Below, in pieces: positions 48,705-57,756 of a DNA stretch of 64,000 nucleotides. Every line of letters begins with the position of its first letter. The stretch's first letter is position 1. This DNA is from DATBJG01 sp963790545 (GTDB lineage: Bacteria > Acidobacteriota > Vicinamibacteria > Vicinamibacterales > JAMQPK01), in NCBI GenBank assembly GCA_963790545.1, contig CAWBPA010000021.1:372001-436000 (forward strand). Direction: 5' to 3'. Under the pieces are notes generated by a model. The model was not told the DNA's origin. It made no database searches and was given only the letters and a program-made list of their open reading frames with translations. The position numbers were made by a program, and so were the translations under genes.

Positions 48705-50021
48705 TCAGAGATCGACGCGGCCCACGCTCTCCCCGAACTTGTCGGTGGGGATCCCGGCCTTGTCGAGCACCGTGATCCACAGATTCGACAGCGGCGTCGA
48801 GGTCTTCATTCTGACGTGCCGATCTCCCGCGAGCTTACCGGCACCTCCCCCCACCACCAGTGTCGGCAGGTTCTCGTGATCGTGAATGTTGCCGTTGCTC
48901 ATGCCGCTGCCGTACACGATCAGGGAGTGATCGAGCAGATTTCCGTCGCCATCCGGCGTCGATCGCAGCTTTTCGAGATACCGGGCGAAGAGGTCGAGGT
49001 GATAGGTGTCGATCTTGGCCTTCTTTGCCACCTGTTCCGGCACATTGTTGTTGTGCGAAACGGGGTGATGACCGTCAGCGACACCGATCTGCGGATAGCT
49101 GAGCGTGCTTAGCTCGCGCGCCATCATGAACGAGGTCACGCGGGTGAGATTGGCCTGGAACGCCAGGGCCTGGAGCTCGAACATCAGGGCCACGTGCTCC
49201 TCCCAGGCCTCCGGCACGCCGACCGGTGTGGGCGGCACCTCGACTCCCGCCTCGTCACGCTGCTTCTCGGCCTGCAGGATCCGCCGCTCGATTTCGCGAA
49301 CGTTGTCCAGATACTCAGCCAGCTTGACCCGGTCACGCGATCCGAGTCCTCTCTCGAGATCGCGCACGCTTTCGGCAACGCCATCGAGGATGCTGCTGTT
49401 CTGTTCCAGCCGGGCCAGACGTTCCTTGGCCGTTGCGGCTTCGCCGCCAAACATTCGCTCGAACACGACGCGAGGGTTGATCTCCATCGGCAGAGGCTGC
49501 GATGGTGTCCGCCAGGAGATCGTGCTCATGTACGAGCAGAGAAAATCGCCGGCGCAGCTACCGAGGTGGCTGGAGTGATCTTCGGTTGCAAACTCCATCG
49601 AGGGAAACGTCGTGCCCTGTCCAATCTTCTCGGCGATGATCTGATCGATGGTCGTTCCAAGACGAAGCATGCTGCCCTTGGCCGGGAACGTGCCGCTCAA
49701 CCACATCGCCGTGCTGACGGAATGGCCGTTTTCACCGGTGCTCGAGAGACCGGTCAGCACGGTCACCTGCTCTCGGAACGGCTCGAGCGGCTTGAGGATC
49801 GGCGAGAACTCGAAGCGGGACCCTTCCTGAGCCGGTGTCCACTGCTTCATGATCGAGCCGTGCGGCACGTAGATGAAGGTGAAGCGCGGGGACGGCTGGG
49901 CAGCCGTCCTGGCCAGCGCCGAAAGGGCCGGCACCATGCCATCCAGCAGCGGCAAGGCCAGCGTCGCACCGATGCCGCGAAGTACGGTGCGTCGCGGGAG
50001 GGCCTTCTTGGTGATGATCAT
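48705..50021 (-). CDS. DUF1552 protein, Tat-exported
   Basis: 438 residues, complete. Tat signal with twin Arg (RRTVLRGIGATLALPLLDGM). Typical DUF1552 text: RFTFIYVPHGSIMKQWTPAQ, VTVLTGLSSTGENGHSVSTA, TFPSMEFATEDHSSHLGSCA, GVADGHHPVSHNNNVPEQ and LIVYGSGMSNGNIHDHENLP, the last resembling sulfatase/DUF1501 metal-site loops. Function unknown; it always accompanies DUF1592 cytochromes. ATG 50021 overlaps their stop by four bases. Confidence 0.9.
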   Translation of the reverse strand: MIITKKALPRRTVLRGIGATLALPLLDGMVPALSALARTAAQPSPRFTFIYVPHGSIMKQWTPAQEGSRFEFSPILKPLEPFREQVTVLTGLSSTGENGHSVSTAMWLSGTFPAKGSMLRLGTTIDQIIAEKIGQGTTFPSMEFATEDHSSHLGSCAGDFLCSYMSTISWRTPSQPLPMEINPRVVFERMFGGEAATAKERLARLEQNSSILDGVAESVRDLERGLGSRDRVKLAEYLDNVREIERRILQAEKQRDEAGVEVPPTPVGVPEAWEEHVALMFELQALAFQANLTRVTSFMMARELSTLSYPQIGVADGHHPVSHNNNVPEQVAKKAKIDTYHLDLFARYLEKLRSTPDGDGNLLDHSLIVYGSGMSNGNIHDHENLPTLVVGGGAGKLAGDRHVRMKTSTPLSNLWITVLDKAGIPTDKFGESVGRVDL

Positions 50022-52405
50022 GACTCCGACCTCCTCATCTGAAACGGCACGCTCTTGACGATGCCCAGCACGAGCGATGAAAACCGGTAATCGTGTCGCG
50101 TGGATTCCTTCAGGATCGATCGGACCACCGGCATGTCCTCATGACCGATGCCCCGACCCAGCGCATACGTCAACAGCCCTTCGGTCATGGTGCCGACGAA
50201 CTGTTCGGAGCGGGCCACCAGGGCTTGCCGAAGAGCCGACGGGCCGTCCACGTGCGTTCCGTCCGAAAGCACCTCGGCCGGATTGATTCTCGTCCCATTG
50301 TCAGCCATTCGCCACCGCCCGATACCGTCGAAGTTTTCGAGCGCGAGGCCGATGGGATCCATCAGCTTGTGGCAACCGGCGCAAGCCGGATTGGCGCGAT
50401 GTTGTTCCATCCGATCGCGCATCGACTGCGCCTTCCCTGGCCTCTCGTCGAGCGGCGGCACGTTCTCCGGTGGAGGTGGCGGCGGTGTTCCGAGAATATT
50501 GGTCAACACGTACTTGCCGCGGTTGACCGGGGAGGTTCGATTGGCGTACGACGTGATGGTGAGAATGCTGCCTTGTCCGAGCAATCCCTTGCGGTAGTCG
50601 TCTTGGACGGCCACACGCCTGAACTGATTCCCGTACACATTCGGAATCCCGTAATGCCTCGCGAGCCGCTCGTTGACGAAGGTGTAGTCGGCTCTCAGCA
50701 GATCCAGAGCGCTCCGGTCCTCGAGAACAACGCTCTCGAACAGCAATTCCGTCTCACGCTGCAAGGCCTGCCGCAAGTTGTCGTCGAAATCGGGAAACAC
50801 GTCCGGGTCGGGCACCTGGCTCTTGAGATTCCGCAAATACAGCCACTGGCTGGCAAAGTTGCTTCCAAGCGCCCGCGCCCGGGGGTCGGTCAGCATCCGC
50901 TTGACTTGCTGCTCGAGAACACCAGGACTCCTCAGCGTTCCCTTGATCGCGAGATCGAGGAGCTGGTCATCGGGGATACTGCTCCAGATGAAGAACGACA
51001 GTCGCGACGCCAGCTCGAGATCGCTGATGCGATAGATCGTGCCGGGCGCCACGTTCTCGGGGTCGCGCTCGAACCGAAAGAGAAACGGCGGTGAGACGAG
51101 CATGAAGGTCAGTGCTGTCTCAATCCCCGAATCGAAGCTCGCCCCCTTGTCGCGCTCGCGCGTATAGAACCCGAACAACCGATCACGTTCCGTCTCGGTG
51201 ATGGGCCGTCGGTACGCCCGCCGCGCGGTCCTCGACAGAATCGTCCTGGCACATTCGAGCTCGTCGCTGGCGTTGGTCGGCTTGCAGGTAAAAATTCGGC
51301 GGCGGCTCGGGGAATCGCCCGGACCCGTCACGTTGAACGGACCCTCGATCGTCACCTTGTCGACTTCAGGAATCCCCACCGGTGTAATCGGGTCAATCCG
51401 CTCCCGCTGAAAGGGCTGCAGCAGCTCCATGCGTCGTCGCGGAGCTCTTCTTCAGGAACGCAACGCCGAGCGCGTGCGGGCCCGCCTTGACCGGGATGCG
51501 GATTTGAAATCGTCTGTCGATTTCGTCGCCAGCGGGGGTTGGATTCAAGTAATTGGCCAGCTCATCGTCGGCGCCCCCAAAGCGCGCGAGCAACACGCGC
51601 TCACCATCGAAGGTGATTTCGAGATCGTGGGGCGTTTCGAGACCACGAATGATATTGACGGTCTCTCGATATAGCTTTGGACTGATGATGAATTCGCCAT
51701 CGACCGGAAAGTGATGACGCACGAGCAGGCCGCCCCGCGTGCCAATGGGCAGTCCTTCGACGTGATCGTGCTGCGACAAATCGCCACGAACCCGATACGT
51801 CTCGAGGCTCGGGGTGATCTTCACGCTGCCAACGACCTGGCTGCTGATCTTCCAGGCTGCCGCCAGGTAGCGCTCCATGAGGGACGGGGACACACCCAGC
51901 ACGTCCGCAATGTTGTCGAATCCGTATGCTTCTTCATCGGGCGGAAGGAGCGACGCGACATCGACCTCGAGCCCAAACAGGTCGCGCACGGCATTGCCAT
52001 ACTCCGACCGGTTCAGCCGATGCAGGACGCGGCGACCGGGCGTTGGCGTCCGCAGCGCGGCCGCGTCGATGGATGTTTCCAAGTGAGAAGCCAGCTGGTC
52101 CAGCGTCGCGCGATCCGGCCGAGGCATGCCGACCGGCGGCATCATGCCGCCGCGGACTTTTCGTACGACCTTTTCCCAGACGACAGCGTCCTCTGCCACG
52201 TTCGCGAGGTTCAGCCTGTCGAGGGCGAGCCCACCGGTTTTGACGCGCTCGTTATGACAGGTGACACAGTACTTGTCGAGAATCGCCTTCTCTGACGACG
52301 CGAGAAGGGAGGGGCGCCGCATTCTGTGGGGAATCGGCCGCGCGTGGATGGTCCGACGCGCCGGAAAGAAGGATCGTCAAGCCTACGAGGAACCCGAACA
52401 GACCC
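50018..52405 (-). CDS. Secreted dihaem DUF1587/1592/1588/1585 cytochrome, frame-broken
   Basis: Planctomycete/Acidobacteriota-type multi-domain cytochrome, about 790 residues. Domain order: haem c motif KYCVTCHNE with DUF1587 (NRSEYGNAVRDLFGLEVDVA), DUF1595/DUF1592 (ELASRLSFFIWSSIPDDQLL, LGSNFASQWLYLRN), DUF1588 (RKGLLGQGSILTITSYANRT) with a second haem motif NPACAGCHKLMDPIG, and DUF1585 at the end. Breaks lie near 51425 and 52290; upstream of the second the other frame gives a signal-like LFGFLVGLTILLSGA, so the real start is near 52400. It is secreted. The reaction is unknown. Confidence 0.88.
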
Positions 52406-52441
52406 TTCCCCAATTAAGGCCCCCTGCGGAAACCGGCTTTC

Positions 52442-52549
52442 GACTCTAGGCTTTAGATCATAAAGCCAAAGTTGGCCTGTTTGCCAGCTATCTCTCTGCG
52501 CGGGCGGCCGACAGGGCTTTCGACTTTAGGCTTCGGGCTTTAGACTTGC
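52442..52549. repeat. Degenerate heptamer arrays (GRCTTTA type)
   Basis: Two short arrays of 7-base units: 52442-52462 (GACTCTA, GGCTTTA, GATCATA) and 52515-52549 (GGCTTTC, GACTTTA, GGCTTCG, GGCTTTA, GACTTGC). They lie in the gap between the divergent DUF1592 and metallo-beta-lactamase fold genes. Confidence 0.65.
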
Positions 52550-52571
52550 GCCTGATTTCAGTGTTCCGCTC

Positions 52572-52606
52572 TTCTGTCTTCTGTATTCTGTCTTCTGTAT
52601 TCTGTC
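52572..52606. repeat. Five perfect alternating heptamers TTCTGTC/TTCTGTA
   Basis: Exact 5 x 7 array: TTCTGTC, TTCTGTA, TTCTGTC, TTCTGTA, TTCTGTC. It ends five bases before the AAGGAG ribosome site (52612-52617) of the gene at 52623. Copy-number change would alter promoter-to-ribosome-site distance. Confidence 0.85.
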
Positions 52607-52622
52607 TTTTTAAGGAGCCCCA

Positions 52623-53483
52623 ATGTTGAAACGTCGTGGAACCCTTCTCCTTGCGTTGCTTGTCGTGAGCATCGCTGCGACCACTTCGATACTCGCGCAA
52701 AGTCGTCCGGCGCCGCCCAAGACGCCGCGGCTCTACATTTTCGACGTTGGAGCCATCAAGGGCCTGGATCCCAAGCTGTTCAACTTCACGCGGGACGAGA
52801 TCAAAGAGCCAGATTTCGTCAACATTGCGTATTTGATCGTGCACTCGAAGGGCACCCTGATGTTCGATGCGGGCGCCGTGCCGGACAGTGCGTTCAAAGG
52901 AGATGGCACGCCCGTCGTCGAAGGCATCATGTCGGCCACGCAACCGCTCAAGCCGCAGATGGCAGCCGCCGGGTATTCCGCGTCAGACGTCGATTTTTTC
53001 GCGCTCTCGCACTATCACTCCGATCACACGGCCAACGCGAACGACTTTGCCGGCGCCACCTGGATTGTGCAGAAAGCCGAGCGCGATGCCATGCTGGCCG
53101 ACAAACCCCAAGGCATCATCCAGCCGAAGAGCTATAGCGCGCTGAGAAACGCCAAGACCAAGATCTTGAACGACGAGGACTTCGATGTCTTCGGCGACGG
53201 CGCGGTTGTCGTCAAGTCGGCTCCTGGCCATACGCCCGGGCACCAGGTCGTGTTCGTGAGGCTCGCGAAAACCGGACCTGTGGTGCTGGCCGGCGATCTG
53301 TATCACTACCCGGAAGAGCGCACGACCGGCCGCATCCCGACGTTTGAGTTCAATGCCGAACAATCCCGCGCGGCCAGGGTCAAGATCGAGGCGTTCGTCA
53401 AACAGACCGGAGCGCAGCTCTGGATCGAACACGACATCGCCACCCACGCCAAGCTGCCAAAGTCGCCCAAGTTTGTCGAGTAG
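52623..53483 (+). CDS. Secreted metallo-beta-lactamase-fold hydrolase
   Basis: 286 residues, complete. Signal peptide (LLLALLVVSIAATTSILAQ). Metal ligands: FFALSHYHSDHTANANDF (HxHxDH), SAPGHTPGHQVVFV, VVLAGDLYHY and IEHDIATHAKL. The pattern resembles AHL-lactonase-type enzymes, and quorum-signal or other lactone hydrolysis is a possibility only. AAGGAG precedes ATG 52623. The SDR gene starts three bases after its stop. Confidence 0.85.
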   Translation: MLKRRGTLLLALLVVSIAATTSILAQSRPAPPKTPRLYIFDVGAIKGLDPKLFNFTRDEIKEPDFVNIAYLIVHSKGTLMFDAGAVPDSAFKGDGTPVVEGIMSATQPLKPQMAAAGYSASDVDFFALSHYHSDHTANANDFAGATWIVQKAERDAMLADKPQGIIQPKSYSALRNAKTKILNDEDFDVFGDGAVVVKSAPGHTPGHQVVFVRLAKTGPVVLAGDLYHYPEERTTGRIPTFEFNAEQSRAARVKIEAFVKQTGAQLWIEHDIATHAKLPKSPKFVE

Positions 53484-53485
53484 GC

Positions 53486-54232
53486 GTGGACAGAATCCTC
53501 GTCGTGACGGGTGGCAGTCGCGGAATCGGCGCCGCGACGGCGCAGCTTGCCGCCGAGCACGGGTACGCAGTGGCGGTGAACTTCCGCACCAACCGTGAAG
53601 CCGCGAGTCAGGTCGTTCGAGCGATAGAGCAGGCTGGAGGCACGGCGCTCGCCATTCAGGCCGACGTCAGCTTCGAGCGTGATGTCTGTACGCTCTTCGA
53701 AACTGTGGATACGCGCCTCGGGCGGCTCACGGCGCTTGTCAATAACGCAGGCATCCTCGAGAAACAGATGCGTCTCGAGGACTTCACAGCCGAGCGTGTC
53801 AGCCGTATCCTGGCGACGAACGTCACGGGCGCGTTTCTCTGCGCTCGCGAGGCCGTGCGTCGCATGTCCACACGGCGCGGTGGTCAAGGGGGTGCAATCG
53901 TCAATGTCTCATCCGGTGCCGCGCGCTTGGGATCGCCCAATGAGTACATCGACTACGCCGCCTCGAAAGGCGCACTCGAAACCATGACGATCGGACTGGC
54001 AAGAGAAGTCGCGGAAGAAGGTATTCGTGTCAATGCCGTGCGGCCTGGTTTGATATACACGGACATGCATGCGTCGGGAGGCGTTCCGGATCGTGTCGAT
54101 CGGCTGAAAGACATCGTCCCGTTGAAACGGGGCGGCAGGCCGGAGGAGGTTGCACGCGCCATCCTCTGGCTCCTGTCAGACGATGCGTCCTATTCAACGG
54201 GGACATTTATTGACGTTGCGGGCGGAAAGTAG
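53486..54232 (+). CDS. Short-chain dehydrogenase/reductase (FabG-like)
   Basis: 248 residues, complete, cytoplasmic. Cofactor loop TGGSRGIGAATAQLA, NNAGILEKQMRLEDFTAERV (NNAG), catalytic Ser and YxxxK in NVSSGAARLGSPNEYIDYAA then SKGALE, and VNAVRPGLIYTDMHA. GTG start at 53486 directly after the hydrolase stop indicates one operon. Sugar- or fatty-acyl-type reductase; substrate not deducible. Confidence 0.92.
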   Translation: MDRILVVTGGSRGIGAATAQLAAEHGYAVAVNFRTNREAASQVVRAIEQAGGTALAIQADVSFERDVCTLFETVDTRLGRLTALVNNAGILEKQMRLEDFTAERVSRILATNVTGAFLCAREAVRRMSTRRGGQGGAIVNVSSGAARLGSPNEYIDYAASKGALETMTIGLAREVAEEGIRVNAVRPGLIYTDMHASGGVPDRVDRLKDIVPLKRGGRPEEVARAILWLLSDDASYSTGTFIDVAGGK

Positions 54233-54274
54233 CTCGGGCGCCCTCTGTATCCTTGATCTTGGCGTTGAAAGAGC

Positions 54275-55513
54275 ATGGCGCGGGTCCTCGTGATTGGTGC
54301 AGGCGCGGCTGGGACGATGGCGGCAATCTTTGCCGCGTCCTCAGGTGCCGAAACATTCCTGCTCGAGCGGACCAAGGACGGCGGGCGCAAGATTCTCATC
54401 AGTGGTGGAGGCCGCTGCAACATCCTGCCAGCATCGGTTGATGAGTCCCGGTTTGTCAGCGACTCGCCGCGGCACATCGTTCGACGGTTCCTCCGGTCAT
54501 GGCCTTTACGTGAGCAGATTGATTTCTTTCAGCGCGAGGCGGGCATTCCGCTGGTCGAGGAACCGGAATCGGCCAAGCTCTTCCCTGCATCGCAGAGTGC
54601 CAGGGACGTCCGCGATCGACTGTTTGAGCTCGCCAGACGCCGGGGGACCACCGTCCTCATGAACACGTGGGTGACGGGTTTGACACCACCCACCCCGCGG
54701 TCTGAAACACGCTGGCAGGTACATCGGCACGGCGCGTCCGCGCTGTACGGGGATGCTGTAATTGTCGCCACTGGTGGACTCTCAGTTCCACAGACGGGCA
54801 GCGATGGTGGCGGCCTCCGCCTCGTCGGAGAGCTTGGACATTTGATCAGGCCCACGTATGCGGCGCTTACGCCCCTGACGGCAGAACCGGCTCCATTCGC
54901 GAAGCTCGCGGGAGTCTCGTTGCCGGTCACCATCTCCGCCAGCGCCAACGGGCTGTCCGCCACCGCTAAGGGGGGATTTCTTTTCACGCATCGCGGCTAC
55001 AGCGGACCGGCTGTGCTGGACGTCTCGCATGTCGCCGTACGCTCGCGAACCGAGGAGACAGCGCCGGCGCGCTTCAGGGTTCAGTGGACAGCACGCGATG
55101 ATCGGGCGTGGGTGTCGGCTCTGCGAACCGGCGGCGCTCGCTCCGTTGCTCGAGTGCTCAGCGCCGAGATGCCGCAGCGACTCGCAGAGGCGTTGCTGGA
55201 CGCTGCGAACGTCGACACGCGACGCACGTTGTCCACTCTCAGTCGCCAGGAGCGCCATCGGTTGATTGAAACCCTTGTGCGCTGCGACCTGCCGTGGACC
55301 GGGGATGAGGGCTACAAAAAAGCTGAGGTCACAGGGGGTGGCGTGCGGCTCTCAGAAATTGATCCGAAAACCATGAAGAGCCGGATGCACCCGCGCCTGT
55401 TTTTGTGCGGCGAGATGCTCGACGCCTTCGGCCCCATCGGGGGACACAACTTTCTGTGGGCGTGGGCGACGGGTCGAGCAGCCGGCCTCGCCGCCGCAGC
55501 CTCTATCGCTTGA
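54275..55513 (+). CDS. HI0933-family FAD-dependent oxidoreductase
   Basis: 412 residues, complete. FAD loop VLVIGAGAAGTMAAIFAA, the family hallmark RKILISGGGRCNILPA, then VIVATGGLSVPQTGSDGGG, GGFLFTHRGYSGPAVLDVSH and CGEMLDAFGPIGGHNFLWAW at the end. HI0933-like flavoproteins (BaiN/YhiN type) have few proven reactions. It probably belongs to the same transcript as the SDR, 42 bases upstream. Convergent with the AsmA gene, whose stop overlaps by 11 bases. Confidence 0.92.
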   Translation: MARVLVIGAGAAGTMAAIFAASSGAETFLLERTKDGGRKILISGGGRCNILPASVDESRFVSDSPRHIVRRFLRSWPLREQIDFFQREAGIPLVEEPESAKLFPASQSARDVRDRLFELARRRGTTVLMNTWVTGLTPPTPRSETRWQVHRHGASALYGDAVIVATGGLSVPQTGSDGGGLRLVGELGHLIRPTYAALTPLTAEPAPFAKLAGVSLPVTISASANGLSATAKGGFLFTHRGYSGPAVLDVSHVAVRSRTEETAPARFRVQWTARDDRAWVSALRTGGARSVARVLSAEMPQRLAEALLDAANVDTRRTLSTLSRQERHRLIETLVRCDLPWTGDEGYKKAEVTGGGVRLSEIDPKTMKSRMHPRLFLCGEMLDAFGPIGGHNFLWAWATGRAAGLAAAASIA

Positions 55514-57062
55514 AGAGCCCGTCGAGATTTCTCTTGATGACTTTCTCCGCTTCTTCAGTGGCTTTGTTGGTGATCGCGCGGGTCGCCACCTTCGTCATGT
55601 CGATGCGAACTTGCGGATTGTCGGCGGATCCCGTGATTGTGGCGGGCAACGTCACCCGACCTTGCTCCTGCGTATAGCGCACGAGATCTCGTCCGGCCTG
55701 CTGGGACAACTCGTCCGAAAGCTGTACCTGGCCGGCCAGATTGATCGCGCTCCCGTCAAGTCTGAGACCACCCGTCGCCGCCAGCAGAATATCGGGCGAT
55801 TCAAAGCGGAGATCCTGCGTGCTTGCCGAACCATTCGCCACGGCCAGCGTTGCGCCCAGCCGGTCGAATGATTCGTCGCGTGGACCACTCGCACTCTTGG
55901 CTGGAGCGCCAGAGCGCCCGGACGTGCTCGTCACGACCGTCCGGACGATCCCGAGATTTTTCACGGTCCCTTTGGTGATATCGACGCGCGCAGTGCCGCG
56001 CGCCGAGTTGAGCGCGCTAGCGGCGTCCATGCCCCGGCCCGACAGTCTGAGCTTGCCAGACAGCCGGCCCGTGATGGTGTCAGGACTGCCCGCGAATTTG
56101 GTGGCCGCCGCCATATCTACGCCTGAAACCGCGGCATTCAGTTGGAAGTTTGGCGAACTGCCGAGCGAGAAGCTGAGGTTCCCGTCGTATTTTCCGCCGA
56201 AGATGCCGAAGCTGACGGGCTCCAGCAGCAGCGCGTCCTCGGTCACCCGGGCGCGGCCGGACAGCTTATCGAGCGCCAGCGTACCCATCGTGGCGCGGTC
56301 AGCATCCAGAGATAGGACAACGTTCATGGCCGGCGTCTTTTCGGCGGTGCCGGCGTGGGCCTTTGGCGCCCGCCCTGCGCTTGGCGCCCCAAGCCCGGCA
56401 TGGCCTGCAAAGTCGGAGACGAAAGCGAGCAGCCGATCGAAATTCAGCGCCCCCGTCTTGACTGTCAGCTCACCGACGGGGCCCGCGACGTCAGTGATTT
56501 GGCCAGTGATGTCGATGGTGCTCTCCTCGGCGACGAGCGTGACCTTTTTGAGCGTCACACCATGACCTTGAGGGATCATCTCGATGTCGCCGCGCAACGT
56601 ACGGGAGCCGCTTTTGATTTCGACATCGTTGAGAACGATTTCGTCGATCGAGACAATCTCTACCGGTGAGCCACCAGCAGGTTCACCAGGGCTAGGTTCA
56701 GACGATGACGCAAGAGCAAACTCTGGCAACGGCAGCTCGACCCGCGCGCCCGCAAGCCGCAACGAGGCATGCTCGATGCGCCGCGAGAGCAGCGCGCGAA
56801 AATCAGTCCCCACGTGCAGCGTCTCAACTTGAATCCTGGGCGGTTGTCCTATCGTCACGTCGCCAAGGTTCACCGTCACTCGTGGATAGATTGCCGCTCC
56901 GATGCTGCCCACGGTCACTGGCTGGCCGAGGGACTGTGAGAGCTGGTTCGCAAGAGTGGTCCGCACGGTGTCCTGGGTGAAGACGGCCCTGGCCCAGAAG
57001 AACAACCCGACTGACGCGACGAGCACGAACACCAGGGCGCCAATGACGATTTTCTTGACCAT
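55503..57062 (-). CDS. AsmA-family protein
   Basis: 519 residues. One N-terminal membrane helix (IVIGALVFVLVASVGLFFWA) then a long beta-rich periplasmic body: QLSQSLGQPVTVGSIGAAIY, LRLAGARVELPLPEF, TITGRLSGKLRLSGRGMDAA and RGTARVDITKGTVKNLGIV, the AsmA C-terminal motifs. AsmA/TamB-like proteins help move phospholipids to, or assemble proteins in, the outer membrane. This shorter version (E. coli AsmA is 617) is common in Acidobacteriota. Intact, with no adjacent partner genes. Confidence 0.88.
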   Translation of the reverse strand: MVKKIVIGALVFVLVASVGLFFWARAVFTQDTVRTTLANQLSQSLGQPVTVGSIGAAIYPRVTVNLGDVTIGQPPRIQVETLHVGTDFRALLSRRIEHASLRLAGARVELPLPEFALASSSEPSPGEPAGGSPVEIVSIDEIVLNDVEIKSGSRTLRGDIEMIPQGHGVTLKKVTLVAEESTIDITGQITDVAGPVGELTVKTGALNFDRLLAFVSDFAGHAGLGAPSAGRAPKAHAGTAEKTPAMNVVLSLDADRATMGTLALDKLSGRARVTEDALLLEPVSFGIFGGKYDGNLSFSLGSSPNFQLNAAVSGVDMAAATKFAGSPDTITGRLSGKLRLSGRGMDAASALNSARGTARVDITKGTVKNLGIVRTVVTSTSGRSGAPAKSASGPRDESFDRLGATLAVANGSASTQDLRFESPDILLAATGGLRLDGSAINLAGQVQLSDELSQQAGRDLVRYTQEQGRVTLPATITGSADNPQVRIDMTKVATRAITNKATEEAEKVIKRNLDGLFKR

Positions 57063-57161
57063 CTTGCTTCTCCTGAGCTGAGTAGACCGTCAGGAGATGT
57101 ATCGGATCAAACGGGCGCGTCGCGCATTCGCTCCTGCACAAGGCAGCCCACTTCGGCCCCG

Positions 57162-57656
57162 CTACTTGATTCGCGAGAACTCGCCGTCCTCCGGCTTCAC
57201 GTACGTCGTGGAACTCGGGCCGTACCCAATGAGCTGCAGAATGACTTCTTCGTCTTTGGCTCCATCAAAGTGGCGCTCGCCTCCGGGGTGCAGCATGTAG
57301 CTGCCGGGCTTGAGTCCAACAGTCTTGTCCGGCAGGAATTCTCCGCCCGTGCCGGTATACCACGTGCCCTGAATGACGAGGGCGTGCCGGTCTTCCTTGT
57401 GGGAGTGCGGCCGGCTCATGACGCCCGGTGGGAACTTGATCCGCACAACGTAGATGCCGGGTTTGCTCTGATCGCCGTACACGACGGCGCGCTGCACACC
57501 AATCTCCTTCGGGTTTGTCGTCCATTTCACCTGTTCGGGCGTCATGCGGAGGAACCCACGCGGGTCGGCTTGGCCTTGTACAGCCGAGCCGCGCAACGCG
57601 AGCACGCTCAGAGTGACTGCCAGGACCAACACCTTGCTCATGACCTTCGACCTCAT
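57162..57656 (-). CDS. Secreted cupin-domain protein
   Basis: 164 residues with a signal peptide (VLVLAVTLSVLALRGSAVQG) and a cupin barrel: IKFPPGVMSRPHSHKEDRHA has the HxH...D ligands, IQGTWYTGTGGEFLPDK and YMLHPGGERHFDGAKDEE give the distal His. It ends GYGPSSTTYVKPEDGEFSR. Paralogue of the cupin at 29528. Start 57656 has a purine-rich tract (GGAAGGGGGAGG) in front; 57641 is an alternative. It faces away from the 57757 gene, with about 100 bases shared upstream. Confidence 0.75.
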   Translation of the reverse strand: MRSKVMSKVLVLAVTLSVLALRGSAVQGQADPRGFLRMTPEQVKWTTNPKEIGVQRAVVYGDQSKPGIYVVRIKFPPGVMSRPHSHKEDRHALVIQGTWYTGTGGEFLPDKTVGLKPGSYMLHPGGERHFDGAKDEEVILQLIGYGPSSTTYVKPEDGEFSRIK

Positions 57657-57745
57657 CCCTCCCCCTTCCTGATTGGCGATCGTGGGTCCGAAAACCACTC
57701 CCGTCATAGTGATTTGCGCGGTGCCTCGGCCTCGGCGCCCACGCG

Positions 57746-57751
57746 TATACT
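57746..57751 (+). promoter_or_regulatory. Candidate -10 element, leaderless start
   Basis: TATACT ends five bases before ATG 57757, so transcription would begin at about the start codon. No ribosome site is seen. It is similar to the boxes before icd and the cupin at 29528. Confidence 0.35.
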
Positions 57752-57756
57752 GGCCC

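Noticed and set aside
48705..52405. Sulfatase or alkaline-phosphatase assignment for the DUF1552 gene
   Set aside because: The GHHP and NGNIHDHENLP stretches recall metal loops, but there is no catalytic Ser/Cys motif.
52442..52606. Heptamer tracts as a CRISPR array
   Set aside because: Units are 7 bases with no spacers and no cas genes are nearby.
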